A stretch of DNA of 64,000 bases from Sphingobium sp. TCM1. GTDB taxonomy: Bacteria; Pseudomonadota; Alphaproteobacteria; Sphingomonadales; Sphingomonadaceae. Location of the stretch: positions 95,520 to 159,519 of the forward strand of contig NZ_LXVX01000023.1 of assembly GCF_001650725.1 (NCBI RefSeq), read 5' to 3'. The notes beneath the pieces were generated by a model. That model had not been told where the DNA came from. It saw nothing but the letters and a program-made list of their open reading frames with translations, and did no database searches. Below, piece by piece: positions 1 to 8,394 of the stretch. The translations under genes were made by a program, and so were the position numbers. Position 1 is the first letter of the stretch. Each line of letters begins with the position of its first letter.

Positions 1-1220
1 GCGCCGGTCGCGAGGCGCGCGGACGCGTTCTTCTCGGCCGTCGGATCGACGCCCCGCATAGCGCCGCCCGACATGTCCATGCCTTCCATGCCCGGCATCG
101 AGGACATGTCCATGCCCATGTCCTTCATGTCGGCGAGCGGCCGTTTGCGTAAGGGGGGAACCTCGCCGGCCATGCCGGCGCGCGGCGCGAGCGTGGCACG
201 CGCCATGCCCGAGCGGTCGATCGCCTCGCCGACAAGGGTGTAGGCCTTGTCATCGCCTGGGCTGACAACGACGTCGTAGGTCTCGGCAACACCAACCTGG
301 AACTCGTCGACGGTGACCGGCACCACATTCTGCCCGTCGGCCTGGACGATGGTCAGCGGCAGGCCGGGGATGCGGACGTTGAAGGTGGTCATCGCCGACG
401 CATTGATGACCCGCAGCCGCACCCGTTCGCCCGGGGTGAAGAGCGCGGTCCAGTTGTCCATCGGACCATGGCCGTTGACGAGATAGGTGTAGGTGGATCC
501 GGTCACATCGGAGATGTCGGCCGGGTCCATCCGCATCTGGCCCCAGTCGAGCCGGTCCTTGAGCGGCTGATCCTTGCCCGACAGGAGCCCGGCCAGGGTC
601 TGGCGCTGGAAATTGAAATGGCCGGGGTTGACCTTGAGGCGCCGGAAGATCGCCTGCGGCGAGAGCGCGCTGTGATCGGCGAGCACGATGACATGCTCGC
701 GGTCATAGGCGACCGGATCGGCACCGGCGGGATCGATGATGATCGGGCCGTAATGGCCTTCCTGTTCCTGCAGGCCTGAATGGCTGTGGTACCAGTAGGT
801 GCCGCTTTGCACGACGGAGAACTGGTAGAGGTAGTTCGAGCCCGGCTTGATGCCCGGAAAAGACACGCCCGGCACACCGTCCATATTGGCCGGCAGGATC
901 AGCCCGTGCCAGTGGATCGAGCTGTCCTCCTCCAGCTGATTGATGACGTTGAGCCGCACGCGCTGGCCCTCGCGCAGCCGGATCAGCGGGGCGGGGACCG
1001 TGCCGTTGAGGCCGATTGCCCGGAACTTGCGCCCGTCGATGGTCATCGACTGCCGGGCGATGGTGAGCGTAATGTCTTCGCCCGACACGGTCGGCAGCGT
1101 CGGTCGCATCCCCGGCGAGATCGTCTGCGCCCAGGCCGGCAGCCAGGCTGACAATGCTGCGCCGCCGCCGGCGAGGGCCGCGCCGCGGAGGAACTGGCGG
1201 CGGTCGAGAGCAGAAATCAT
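1..1220 (-). CDS. copA: Multicopper oxidase CopA, copper resistance (3' end outside window)
   Basis: Periplasmic multicopper oxidase of the plasmid-type copper-resistance family, thought to oxidise or sequester Cu(I). About 406 codons are visible; the C-terminal copper-binding cupredoxin domain lies beyond the window. The N-terminus carries a twin-arginine signal (RRQFLRGAA, residues 7-15) ending near an Ala-Trp-Ala-Gln site. The first copper motifs are present: HWHG at 103-106 and WYHSHSG at 143-149. A Met-rich stretch (MKDMGMDMSSMPGMEGMDM) lies near residue 370, as in CopA. The start is the ATG directly before the Tat signal. It lies downstream of, and in line with, the ECF sigma gene, and its proposed promoter overlaps the sigma stop codon. 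Strong identification from motifs and neighbours. Confidence 0.93.
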   Translation of the reverse strand, partial: MISALDRRQFLRGAALAGGGAALSAWLPAWAQTISPGMRPTLPTVSGEDITLTIARQSMTIDGRKFRAIGLNGTVPAPLIRLREGQRVRLNVINQLEEDSSIHWHGLILPANMDGVPGVSFPGIKPGSNYLYQFSVVQSGTYWYHSHSGLQEQEGHYGPIIIDPAGADPVAYDREHVIVLADHSALSPQAIFRRLKVNPGHFNFQRQTLAGLLSGKDQPLKDRLDWGQMRMDPADISDVTGSTYTYLVNGHGPMDNWTALFTPGERVRLRVINASAMTTFNVRIPGLPLTIVQADGQNVVPVTVDEFQVGVAETYDVVVSPGDDKAYTLVGEAIDRSGMARATLAPRAGMAGEVPPLRKRPLADMKDMGMDMSSMPGMEGMDMSGGAMRGVDPTAEKNASARLATG

Positions 1221-1260
1221 TCGGTTGTCTCAGCTTTAAGAAAGAGGGCGTACCTATTGG

Positions 1261-1287
1261 GAATACGCAGCATGGCCTCATCCCCCT
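1261..1287 (-). promoter_or_regulatory. Putative ECF-sigma promoter of copA
   Basis: On the minus strand AGGGG (1287-1283), 16 bases, then GTATTC (1266-1261), 41 bases before the copA start. The same arrangement precedes copC and the anti-sigma gene, which is why it is proposed as a promoter of the adjacent ECF sigma. Inference from three matching sites. Confidence 0.5.
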
Positions 1288-1853
1288 CAAACTTTCTTTA
1301 ATATTTCCGAAAGGCGTGCCCTAGCTCGATAGAGGCGCGTTTCGACCGCCTTCTGGCTGATCCCGAGAATTTCGGCGGTTTCAGCTTCCGATTTCTCGTC
1401 GATCGTACGCAAAATAAGCGTGTCCTTGAGGGAAGACGGCAGGGCAGCAATCGCTTTCATTGCTTGCGCGAGCTGCTGTTCGGCCCCGATCGCCTGATCG
1501 GGCAGCGGTGCGTCGTCGGCGACGCCGTCCGCCTCGCCGAGCGGTAGGGCTAGGGCAAAGAAATTTCGAACCGCTCGCCGACGCCGCCAGTCATGGCATT
1601 TGTTGATGACAATCCGGGACATCCAGACCTGGAAGGGTCGGGTTACGTCATAGCGGTTGAGTGCGGCAAAGGCCGCGACGAAGCTCGCCTGGGTGACATC
1701 CAATGCCTCATCCATAGATCCGACATGGCTGCGCACGAGCCGGTGAACCCAACCTTGATGCCGGCGGACCAGCTCGCCATAGGCCGCTTGCCGGCCTCCA
1801 AGCGCCAGAGCCGCGAGCTCCCCGTCCGAGCAGTCGGGGAGGCACGCGGTCAT
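1287..1853 (-). CDS. ECF RNA polymerase sigma factor (CnrH-like)
   Basis: A 188-residue extracytoplasmic-function sigma factor. Region 2 (about residues 25-95, with VTQASFVAAFAALNRYD and a tryptophan-rich -10 recognition part) is followed by a variable acidic linker and a C-terminal region 4 helix-turn-helix (about 130-185, LPSSLKDTLILR to SQKAVETRLYRARARL). The ATG overlaps the stop of the upstream sensor gene (ATGA), so the two are translationally coupled. The order anti-sigma, sensor, sigma matches the cnrYXH/nccYXH nickel-cobalt systems, but all neighbours here are copper genes. It probably directs transcription of copA, copC-copD and its own operon through the shared motif described. Confidence 0.88.
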   Translation of the reverse strand: MTACLPDCSDGELAALALGGRQAAYGELVRRHQGWVHRLVRSHVGSMDEALDVTQASFVAAFAALNRYDVTRPFQVWMSRIVINKCHDWRRRRAVRNFFALALPLGEADGVADDAPLPDQAIGAEQQLAQAMKAIAALPSSLKDTLILRTIDEKSEAETAEILGISQKAVETRLYRARARLSEILKKV

Positions 1854-2290
1854 TCGGATTTGGCCGTCAGCGCTTTCACCACGGCGTCGTCGAATTTGTC
1901 CGTCTGATCCGGGCGCAGCACGGCCCGCATCGCGAAGATATGCTCAAGTGTTTCTTTCTGCAGCGCGCCCATGGCCTGGTGCGAGCGATCCACCGCAGTT
2001 GCGACTTGCGGGCCATAGCCATGCTCCGCTTCGATCGCTTCCGCGAGACGCGCATTGTCGGCGCGCAATTCGGCCTCCAGCGCTTGACGCCGGATCGCGT
2101 AGTTCTTCTCGATTGTCTCGAGTCGGCTGTGTTGCGCTGAATTCAGCTTCAGATCGCGATGGAGCAGCTCGTGCAGCTCATTTTCGACCGGGCGCACTGG
2201 AACCACATAGACGCGGCCAATGACAACGCCAGCGATCGCCGCGGCGAAGGTCACCAGGACGAGGAGCAGGAGCCGGCGGCGGTCGCGCAT
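1850..2290 (-). CDS. Periplasmic heavy-metal sensor, CnrX/Spy-like (metal resistance family)
   Basis: About 146 residues: one N-terminal membrane anchor (RRRLLLLVLVTFAAAIAGVVIG, residues 4-25) followed by an all-helical periplasmic domain rich in Glu, His and Arg (HELLHRDLKLNSAQHSRLETIE onward), the architecture of CnrX-type sensors. In that family metal binding in the periplasm releases the anti-sigma factor. The start chosen is the ATG that overlaps the upstream stop as TGATG; a GTG one codon earlier is also possible. It sits between the anti-sigma-like gene and the sigma gene in a tightly packed operon. The metal sensed cannot be read from the sequence; copper is suggested by context. Confidence 0.75.
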   Translation of the reverse strand: MRDRRRLLLLVLVTFAAAIAGVVIGRVYVVPVRPVENELHELLHRDLKLNSAQHSRLETIEKNYAIRRQALEAELRADNARLAEAIEAEHGYGPQVATAVDRSHQAMGALQKETLEHIFAMRAVLRPDQTDKFDDAVVKALTAKSE

Positions 2291-2562
2291 CACTGCGAGC
2301 TCAGCAGCGTCGAGGGCGCAAGCGCGAGCCGAGCATCGAAGGGCGATAGCGGTTTGGCATCAGCAGACCGTGTCGGAACTGCCGAGCCGGCAATTCCGAT
2401 GAACAGCGCGGTTGCGGCCGCGATGCCGAACGTCATAGCGCCAAGGCTTGGTATGGCCCGGATGCGCGCTATTTCCGCCATGACCCGGCTTTCCAGGCCG
2501 CCGAGCCTGGGATCGAGAGGCGCATCGCGCAACCGCGAGAGCAGGTGGTCAAGTTCATCCAT
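2290..2562 (-). CDS. Small membrane anti-sigma-like protein (CnrY-like)
   Basis: A 90-residue protein with a soluble, charged N-terminus (MDELDHLLSRLRDAPLDPRL) and a single hydrophobic segment near residues 44-62 (TFGIAAATALFIGIAGSAV), the layout of CnrY/NccY anti-sigma factors, which hold the sigma at the membrane through a short cytoplasmic N-terminus. It is first in an operon with the sensor and sigma genes, with overlapping stops and starts. Start supported by ACGGAGAAG nine bases upstream. Sequence conservation in this family is weak, so the role rests mainly on topology and gene order. Confidence 0.6.
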   Translation of the reverse strand: MDELDHLLSRLRDAPLDPRLGGLESRVMAEIARIRAIPSLGAMTFGIAAATALFIGIAGSAVPTRSADAKPLSPFDARLALAPSTLLSSQ

Positions 2563-2585
2563 GGTGCTTCTCCGTCTTCATCCTT

Positions 2586-2612
2586 CAATACGCACGATGG
2601 TCCAGGAACCCT
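2586..2612 (-). promoter_or_regulatory. Putative ECF-sigma promoter of the anti-sigma/sensor/sigma operon
   Basis: On the minus strand AGGGT (2612-2608), 16 bases, GTATTG (2591-2586), ending 23 bases before the ATG. It matches the sites before copC and copA and would give autoregulation. Confidence 0.5.
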
Positions 2613-2639
2613 TGCTGTAGATTGAAAAGAATAATTGCG

Positions 2640-2666
2640 AGGGGTGGGGGCTCGGGCTGCGTATTG
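2640..2666 (+). promoter_or_regulatory. Putative ECF-sigma promoter of copC-copD
   Basis: AGGGG (2640-2644), 16 bases, GTATTG (2661-2666), 29 bases before the copC start; divergent from the matching site of the sigma operon in the same intergenic region. Confidence 0.5.
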
Positions 2667-2695
2667 TCTCATGGGATCTACAGGAGAATGTTCCA

Positions 2696-3073
2696 ATGCG
2701 TTTCTTTTCGCCTCTCGCAGTTATCGCCGCCGTCGGCCTGAGTGTTTCTGCTCCGGCCTACGCGCATCCCAAGCTTGTGTCCTCGACGCCCGCCGCGAAC
2801 GCCAGCGTCTCGGCGCCTTCGCGTATCACGCTCACCTTCAGTGAAGGTCTGATGCCGAAGCTGTCGGGCGCCGAGATCGTGATGACCGGCATGCCCGGCA
2901 TGCCCAACCACCGCATGGCGGTAACCGGCTTCAAGACGTCCGTCGAAGGCGACAAGACGCTCGTGCTGACGCTCGCCAAGCCGCTCATGGCGGGCAGCTA
3001 TCAGGTCGCCTGGCACGTCGTCTCGACCGACACGCACCGCATCCAGGGCAATCTCGCCTTTACCGTCAAGTGA
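2696..3073 (+). CDS. copC: Copper-binding periplasmic protein CopC
   Basis: A 125-residue protein with a Sec signal peptide ending AYA-HPK, so the mature protein begins with His, the N-terminal Cu(II) ligand of CopC. The second Cu(II) ligands are in the C-terminal STDTHRIQG motif. A Met/His loop (MTGMPGMPNHRM, about residues 61-72) resembles the Cu(I) site of Pseudomonas CopC. Normal length. It is followed four bases later by copD and probably hands copper to CopD or CopA. Start chosen at the ATG after CAGGAG. Confidence 0.95.
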   Translation: MRFFSPLAVIAAVGLSVSAPAYAHPKLVSSTPAANASVSAPSRITLTFSEGLMPKLSGAEIVMTGMPGMPNHRMAVTGFKTSVEGDKTLVLTLAKPLMAGSYQVAWHVVSTDTHRIQGNLAFTVK

Positions 3074-3077
3074 CGCC

Positions 3078-4022
3078 ATGAACGACGTGGCACTCGTCGC
3101 CGTCCGCTGGGCGCTCTACGTCGATCTCGGCCTGTTGTTCGGCCTGCCGCTGTTCGCGCTCTATGCGCCCGGCGGCGGCCGGATGGTACAGCGGCATCTG
3201 CCGATGGTAGCAATGGTGGCCGGTCTCGCCTGTCTCGCCCTCCTGCTGTCGGCGCTGGGGTTCGCGTTGCAGGCAGCGGCCATGACCGGGCTGCCGCTCA
3301 CCCAGCCTGATCTTTCCATGGTCGCAGAGCTGTTCAACGGCACGTCCATGGGAACGGCGCTGAAGGCGCGCCTCGTCGCGCTCCTCGTTCTTCTGCTCTC
3401 CATCCCCTTCTATCGCCGGCAATCCCGTCCTGCCTTCATCGCCTCCACTCTGGCAGGCGCGGTCGCACTCGCGACCCTCGCCTGGAGCGGGCATGGCGCG
3501 GCCGGCGAAGGCGAGGCGGGCTGGCTGCAACTGGGGGCCGATCTCATCCATCTGCTCGCCGCGGGCGCCTGGGTCGGCGCGCTTGCCGCATTCCTTGCGC
3601 TGGTTCTTACCAGGCTCGCAACCGATGATCTCGCCACTGAAGACATGGACCGGGTCATGCTCGCCGAGGAAGCGCTGCGGGGCTTCTCCCTCGTCGGCAC
3701 GATCATCGTCGCCCTGCTGATCCTGACCGGGACGGTGAACGGCTGGTTCCTGGTCGGCCCGGGCAACATCGCGTCTCTCGGGCAGTCGACCTACGGCCTG
3801 CTGCTCATCGCCAAGCTGCTGCTCTTCGCCGGCATGCTGGGCCTGGCCGCGCTCAACCGTTATCGCCTGACCCCGGCACTTGCGCAGGCGATCGAGGAAG
3901 AGGACGCGCCACGGGCGCAGGCGCTGCTGCGCGCGAGCCTCGTCGTCGAAGGCGGTCTTGCGATCGTCATTCTCGGGCTGGTCGCCTGGCTGGGGACACT
4001 GTCGCCACCCATGTCGATGTAG
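3078..4022 (+). CDS. copD: Inner-membrane copper transport protein CopD
   Basis: A 314-residue polytopic membrane protein with about eight hydrophobic segments, matching the CopD domain family (copper import or resistance with CopC). Conserved features include WSGHGAAGEG, the following LIHLLAAGAWVGAL helix with His and Trp, and a hydrophobic C-terminal hairpin. Four bases separate it from copC, so they are co-transcribed and probably under the same ECF promoter. Confidence 0.93.
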   Translation: MNDVALVAVRWALYVDLGLLFGLPLFALYAPGGGRMVQRHLPMVAMVAGLACLALLLSALGFALQAAAMTGLPLTQPDLSMVAELFNGTSMGTALKARLVALLVLLLSIPFYRRQSRPAFIASTLAGAVALATLAWSGHGAAGEGEAGWLQLGADLIHLLAAGAWVGALAAFLALVLTRLATDDLATEDMDRVMLAEEALRGFSLVGTIIVALLILTGTVNGWFLVGPGNIASLGQSTYGLLLIAKLLLFAGMLGLAALNRYRLTPALAQAIEEEDAPRAQALLRASLVVEGGLAIVILGLVAWLGTLSPPMSM

Positions 4023-4058
4023 TTTATCGTTTCGAACGCCTCGCGTTGGGAGAAGCCA

Positions 4059-4345
4059 ATGCAATCGTACACCCCGCCGCGCGGGACTGGATCGACGAAA
4101 GACTATGATCGCGCGATCCGCCTGTGGGCGCGGGAGAAGCGGTGGCGTGCCGCCATGCTTGCCATGCTGCGCCCGGATTGGCGCCTGGTAATCGCCGATT
4201 ATGGCCGCCAGCACGGGTCTCATGCGGCTCGCCTTCCGCCTGACCGTGCAGCGGGCTCGATGGCATCGACGATACCCAGCCCAATGCCGACGGCGTGCTC
4301 CCCGGCCTGATGGCGGCCAAGCGAACGGGCCCGCCGATTTGGCCA
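4059..4345 (+). pseudogene. Internally deleted SAM-dependent methyltransferase remnant
   Basis: The reading frame starts with MQSYTPPR and DYDRAIRLWAREKRWRAAML, which resembles the N-terminus of class I SAM-dependent methyltransferases. It passes immediately to LRPDWRLVIADYGR, which resembles a segment near the C-terminus of the same family. A shifted frame then gives [13 protein letters not shown] and another [19 protein letters not shown], again C-terminal in character. The SAM-binding glycine motif and core are missing. It is best read as a gene that lost its middle and then frameshifted. The 84-residue open frame is unlikely to be functional. Family assignment is from memory of the family. 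Confidence 0.5.
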
Positions 4346-4361
4346 CTTAGGCGATTACGTA

Positions 4362-4392
4362 TTGACCCTGACACGGTGTCAGACCCTAGATC
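4362..4392 (+). promoter_or_regulatory. CueR/MerR-type promoter of the copper ATPase operon
   Basis: TTGACC (4362-4367) and TAGATC (4387-4392) are separated by 19 bases, the long spacer typical of MerR-family promoters. A perfect 15-base dyad CTGACACGGTGTCAG lies inside the spacer (4368-4382). It ends 25 bases before the ATPase start, and cueR is the next gene, so autoregulated copper induction is expected. Confidence 0.65.
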
Positions 4393-4417
4393 GTCAGGCG
4401 TCGAAAGGAGCGAGGCG

Positions 4418-6775
4418 ATGAACGAGACACATGGAGCGGCGCATGGCGGCGGTTGCTGCGGCGGCCACGGCACCGCTAAAGCGGCGACCGGCGTCAAGGA
4501 CCCGGTCTGCGGCATGACCGTCGACCCGGCGACCACGGCGCATCACGCCGAGCATAGCGGTGAAAGCTATCATTTCTGCAGCGCGGGCTGCCGGACCAAA
4601 TTCATCGCCGATCCCGAGCGCTATCTCGGCCCGCCGACGCCGCCGGTCGCGGCGCCCGAAGGCACGATCTGGACCTGCCCGATGCATCCCGAGATCCGCC
4701 AGGACCATCCCGGGTCCTGTCCGATCTGCGGCATGGCGCTCGAACCCGCGACCGTGACCGCCGACAGCGGCCCCAGCCACGAGCTAGTCGATTTCACGCG
4801 GCGCTTCTGGGTCGGCCTCGTGCTGGCTCTCCCGGTGCTGTTCCTCGAGATGGGCGCGCATGTCTTTCCCGCGATCCATCGCCTCGTGCCGATGTCTATC
4901 TCGGTATGGATCCAGTTCGTGCTGGCGACACCCGTCGTGCTGTGGGCGGGCTGGCCGTTCTTCGAGCGTGGCTGGGCCTCGCTCAAGACCCGCAACTTCA
5001 ACATGTTCACCCTGATCGCGATGGGGACCGGGGTCGCCTGGATCTACAGCGTCATCGCGACGCTCGCGCCTCAGCTGTTCCCGCCGGCCTTCCGCGGCGA
5101 GGACGGCATGGTTGCCGTCTATTTCGAGGCGGCCGCGGTGATCACCGTCCTCGTGCTGCTCGGCCAGATGCTCGAACTGCGCGCGCGGGAACGCACCTCG
5201 GGCGCGATCAAGGCGCTGCTCAACCTTGCACCAAAGACCGCGCGCCGGATCGGTTCTGATGGGAACGAAGAGGAAATCAGCCTTGATCTGGTTGCGGTGG
5301 GCGACCGCCTGCGGGTGCGGCCGGGCGAGAAGGTGCCGGTCGACGGCGTAGTCGAGGACGGCCGCTCCTCGCTCGACGAGTCGATGGTCACCGGCGAATC
5401 CATGCCCGTCACCAAGGCAAAGGCCGACACAGTGATCGGCGGCACGCTCAACCAGACCGGTGCGCTGGTGATCGTCGCCGACAAGGTCGGCCGCGATACC
5501 ATGCTCGCACGCATCGTCCAGATGGTCGCTGAGGCGCAGCGCTCGCGCGCGCCGATCCAGCGCATGGCCGATCAGGTGTCGGGCTGGTTTGTGCCCGTGG
5601 TCATCGCGGTCGCGGCCGTCGCGTTCATCGCCTGGGGCATCTGGGGTCCCGAGCCGCGCTTCGCCTATGGGCTGGTGGCGGCGGTCGCCGTGCTGATCAT
5701 CGCCTGTCCCTGCGCACTGGGGCTGGCAACGCCGATGTCGATCATGGTCGGGGTCGGCCGCGGCGCCGGGCTCGGTGTCCTCATCAAAAATGCCGAAGCA
5801 CTCGAGCATATGGAGAAGGTCGACACTCTCGTCGTCGACAAGACAGGCACGCTGACCGAAGGCCGGCCTGCCGTCACCCAGGTCGTGCCGGCGCCCGGCT
5901 TCGACGAAGCCGAGCTGCTGCGTCTTGCCGCCTCGGTCGAGCGGGCGTCCGAGCATCCGCTCGCGTTGGCAATCGTCGAGGCCGCGAAGGATCGCGGCAT
6001 CGTCACGAGCGACGTCATCGACTTCGACTCGCCGACCGGGCGCGGCGCGCTCGGCACGGTCGAAGGGCGGCGCATCGTCCTCGGCAATGCGCAGTTCCTT
6101 GCCGACAAAGGGGTTGCGACCGATGCGCTCGCCAGCCAGGCCGACGCGCTGCGCCGGGATGGCGCCACCGCGATCTTCATCGGGGTCGACGGCACAGTCG
6201 GCGGCGCCTTCGCGATCGCCGATCCGGTGAAGGCCACGACACCAGAAGCGCTCGCCGCGCTCAAGGCGGAGGGCATTCGCGTGGTCATGCTGACCGGCGA
6301 CAACCGCACGACCGCGGAAGCGGTCGCCCGACGCCTGGGCATCGACGAGGTCGAAGCCGAGGTGCTGCCCGATCAGAAGAGCGCCGTGGTCGCCAGGTTC
6401 AAGCGCGAGGGGCGGGTCGTCGCCATGGCCGGCGACGGTGTCAACGACGCCCCCGCGTTGGCCGCCGCCGACGTCGGCATCGCCATGGGTTCCGGCACCG
6501 ACGTCGCGATCGAGAGCGCTGGCGTCACGCTGCTCAAGGGCGACCTGACTGGCATCGTCCGGGCGCGGCGGCTCAGCCAAGCGACCATGTCGAACATCCG
6601 CCAGAATCTCGTCTTCGCCTTCATCTACAATGTCGCGGGCGTGCCCGTAGCGGCGGGTGCGCTCTATCCGCTGTTCGGTATTCTGCTCTCGCCCATTATC
6701 GCGGCGGCGGCGATGGCGCTCTCTTCGGTGAGCGTGGTCACCAACGCGCTGCGCCTCAACCGGAAAGCACTGTGA
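4418..6775 (+). CDS. copA: Copper-translocating P-type ATPase with YHS and HMBD N-terminal domains
   Basis: A 785-residue P1B-type ATPase exporting Cu(I). In order: a Cys/His-rich leader (GGCCGGHG), a YHS domain (27-70, DPVCGM to FCSAGC), and a heavy-metal-binding domain (WTCPMHPE and CPICGM, 85-110). Eight membrane segments follow, with the actuator TGES, the CPC metal site near residue 430, DKTGTLT near 474, SEHPLA, and [10 protein letters not shown] near 672. The TM7 YN and TM8 MxxSS residues ([16 protein letters not shown]) are the Cu(I) selectivity signature. The start is the ATG after AAAGGAGCG; the longer open frame upstream runs through the remnant methyltransferase. The stop overlaps the cueR start. 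This is distinct from the multicopper oxidase, which shares the gene name. Confidence 0.95.
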   Translation: MNETHGAAHGGGCCGGHGTAKAATGVKDPVCGMTVDPATTAHHAEHSGESYHFCSAGCRTKFIADPERYLGPPTPPVAAPEGTIWTCPMHPEIRQDHPGSCPICGMALEPATVTADSGPSHELVDFTRRFWVGLVLALPVLFLEMGAHVFPAIHRLVPMSISVWIQFVLATPVVLWAGWPFFERGWASLKTRNFNMFTLIAMGTGVAWIYSVIATLAPQLFPPAFRGEDGMVAVYFEAAAVITVLVLLGQMLELRARERTSGAIKALLNLAPKTARRIGSDGNEEEISLDLVAVGDRLRVRPGEKVPVDGVVEDGRSSLDESMVTGESMPVTKAKADTVIGGTLNQTGALVIVADKVGRDTMLARIVQMVAEAQRSRAPIQRMADQVSGWFVPVVIAVAAVAFIAWGIWGPEPRFAYGLVAAVAVLIIACPCALGLATPMSIMVGVGRGAGLGVLIKNAEALEHMEKVDTLVVDKTGTLTEGRPAVTQVVPAPGFDEAELLRLAASVERASEHPLALAIVEAAKDRGIVTSDVIDFDSPTGRGALGTVEGRRIVLGNAQFLADKGVATDALASQADALRRDGATAIFIGVDGTVGGAFAIADPVKATTPEALAALKAEGIRVVMLTGDNRTTAEAVARRLGIDEVEAEVLPDQKSAVVARFKREGRVVAMAGDGVNDAPALAAADVGIAMGSGTDVAIESAGVTLLKGDLTGIVRARRLSQATMSNIRQNLVFAFIYNVAGVPVAAGALYPLFGILLSPIIAAAAMALSSVSVVTNALRLNRKAL

Positions 6776-7170
6776 ACATCGGCGAGACGTCACGGCAGAG
6801 CGGCGTCTCTGAGCGGATGATCCGCCATTATGAAAAGATCGGCCTCATCCCGGCGCCGGCGCGTCGGGGTGCTGGCTATCGTGACTATGGCGAGCGCGAC
6901 CTCCATCGCCTCCGGTTTATCGCCAATGCCCGCGATCTCGGCTTCCCGATCGAGGAGATCCGCACGTTGCTCAGCCTTTGGGCCAATACCGGCCGTGCCA
7001 GCGCGGAGGTGAAGCGGCTTGCCCTTGCCCGCGCCGATGAGTTTCAGCGCAAAGCCGAGGCGTTGACGGCGCTGCGCGACACGCTAATCGACCTGGCCGA
7101 GCGCTGCCAAGGCGACGAGCGGCCGGATTGTCCGATCATCGCCGAACTGGCCGCGGCCCGATCCGCATAG
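6772..7170 (+). CDS. cueR: Copper-responsive MerR-family regulator CueR
   Basis: A 132-residue MerR-family activator. The N-terminal winged helix ([21 protein letters not shown]) is followed by a dimerisation coiled coil and the metal loop. Cys112 and Cys120 (CQGDERPDC) and Ser77 match the Cu(I)-sensing positions of Escherichia coli CueR, marking a monovalent-metal sensor. The GTG start overlaps the ATPase stop (GTGA), so it is the second gene of the operon and probably acts on the dyad upstream of the ATPase gene. Confidence 0.93.
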   Translation: MNIGETSRQSGVSERMIRHYEKIGLIPAPARRGAGYRDYGERDLHRLRFIANARDLGFPIEEIRTLLSLWANTGRASAEVKRLALARADEFQRKAEALTALRDTLIDLAERCQGDERPDCPIIAELAAARSA

Positions 7171-7196
7171 CATCCGGCATCGCACGGCCGAGAATT

Positions 7197-7832
7197 TTAG
7201 GGGTGCCCGTTTTCGGTCGATTCGTGCAGGTCGACGGCGAAAGCGATCCGCAACAGGTCGGGCAGGCTTTGCGCGTTGAGTTTGATCATCAGACTGGCCC
7301 GATGCAGCTCGACCGTGTGCGACGTGACGCCGAGTTCATCTGCGATAAGGCTATTTGGATAGCCTCGCGAAATTCCTCTCAGAACGGCCCGTTCGCGCTG
7401 CGTCAGTCTCGCGGCTTTCGAAAGAGCGTCGGCCTGTTCGGAGGCACGACGGGCTATACTCTCAAGCCAGCTGAAGCCGCGGTCGATCGCGCCGAGCAAT
7501 GCGGCCTTCTCGACCGGTTTGGCGAGAAAGTCGGCAGCGCCCGCCTTCATCGCCTGTACGGCGAGCGTAGGATCGCCATTGCCCGTCAGCACCACGACGG
7601 GCATGTCGATACCGCGTCGCGTCAGCTCCGCCTGAACCTGCAGGCCGTCCATGTCGGGCATGTGCATGTCGAGAACCACGCAGCCTTTCTCGGCGTCCTC
7701 TGCGCTCAACAGAAACTCCGGCCCCGAAGCGTAGGCTTCTACGGCAAACCCTGCGGTCCGCAACGTGAAACTTAGTGCTTTTCGTATTGTCTCTTCGTCA
7801 TCGACGATATGCACGACGCGCTTGTTCCCCAT
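7197..7832 (-). CDS. FixJ/NarL-family response regulator (orphan)
   Basis: A 211-residue two-domain regulator: an N-terminal receiver (VHIVDDEE with Asp11-Asp12, phosphoacceptor Asp55 in VVLDMHMPD, conserved LTGNGD and AKPV lysine) and a C-terminal LuxR-type helix-turn-helix (LTQRERAVLRGISRGYPNSLIADELGVTSHTVELHR). This is the FixJ/TodT layout. No histidine kinase gene is adjacent, so its partner and targets are unknown. It converges on cueR with 26 bases between stops. Upstream (7854-7849) the minus strand repeats the TGCGTATTG piece of the ECF-type promoters but lacks the AGGG box. Confidence 0.88.
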   Translation of the reverse strand: MGNKRVVHIVDDEETIRKALSFTLRTAGFAVEAYASGPEFLLSAEDAEKGCVVLDMHMPDMDGLQVQAELTRRGIDMPVVVLTGNGDPTLAVQAMKAGAADFLAKPVEKAALLGAIDRGFSWLESIARRASEQADALSKAARLTQRERAVLRGISRGYPNSLIADELGVTSHTVELHRASLMIKLNAQSLPDLLRIAFAVDLHESTENGHP

Positions 7833-8012
7833 AGCCCCCGAGATCGATCAATACGCAGTGCCGCGAGGGCAGCGCTTCAAGGGATACTTCTCTGCACGTT
7901 GGACTATGGTCCCAGGTCAAGAGTAAAAATTTGGCGAGGCAAAACGGCGAAGGACAGCGAAACTGTGAGGGTTCGGCTACTCCGCTCACACCAATGCCGC
8001 GGTCGCTGCGGC

Positions 8013-8272
8013 TCATTGCCGGGTCTCTGCTCCGGACGATGCATGCGAGTTGCCCGCGCCGCCCTCGGCGCGATCGAGCCATCGCTACGCTTCCATCACA
8101 TCGTCGACCGGCAGCGGGTTACTGGCGCCCGGCGGGCGAGGGGGGCGGGTTGGCCCTTGACGGCTGCGCGATCGGACGCCCAGGATAGCAGGGTGGCGCG
8201 CTTTACTTCGGGCTCAAGCTTCAGGTGCCCAGCAACGTCGAGGGGATCGATGAACGAGCGTGTGTGCGACAC
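8013..8272 (-). pseudogene. Frameshifted small conserved alphaproteobacterial protein
   Basis: A GTG start preceded by a strong GGAAGGAGG opens a frame reading VSHTRSFIDPLDVAGHLKLE and PEVKRATLLSWASDRAAVKG. This resembles a short hypothetical family (about 70-90 residues) common in Alphaproteobacteria. The frame then runs into unrelated sequence and stops at 8096. In the next frame the expected continuation appears as NPLPVDDVMEA, a TAG stop, then RWLDRAEGG. One frameshift plus one in-frame stop indicate a decayed gene. Function of the family is unknown. The rest of 7833-8394 holds no gene I can support. Confidence 0.55.
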
Positions 8273-8394
8273 GACATATCCTCCTTCCCTGCCGCGATTT
8301 TCTCCGAAAGGGAGATCTCAGGAGATTGGTTCGGACTCGTTTAGGGTCAATGGATGAGGACGCGCACAGCGTTTGCCGGGCGTTCATTTCCGTC

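Noticed and set aside
3066..4346. 426-codon minus-strand frame across copD
   Set aside because: Antisense to copD and low-complexity (Arg/Gln/Glu-rich); no ribosome site or recognisable motif.
4359..4364. GTATTG before the copper ATPase as another ECF site
   Set aside because: No AGGG box at the right distance; the bases belong to the MerR-type -35 region.
4784..6793. 669-codon open frame on the minus strand
   Set aside because: It is exactly antisense to the copper ATPase, is rich in Arg, His and Asp, and shows no domain; a by-product of high GC third positions.
7849..7875. Fourth copy of the ECF-type promoter before the FixJ-like gene
   Set aside because: TGCGTATTG is present but the AGGG box at 16 bases is GCGCT, so it does not meet the pattern.
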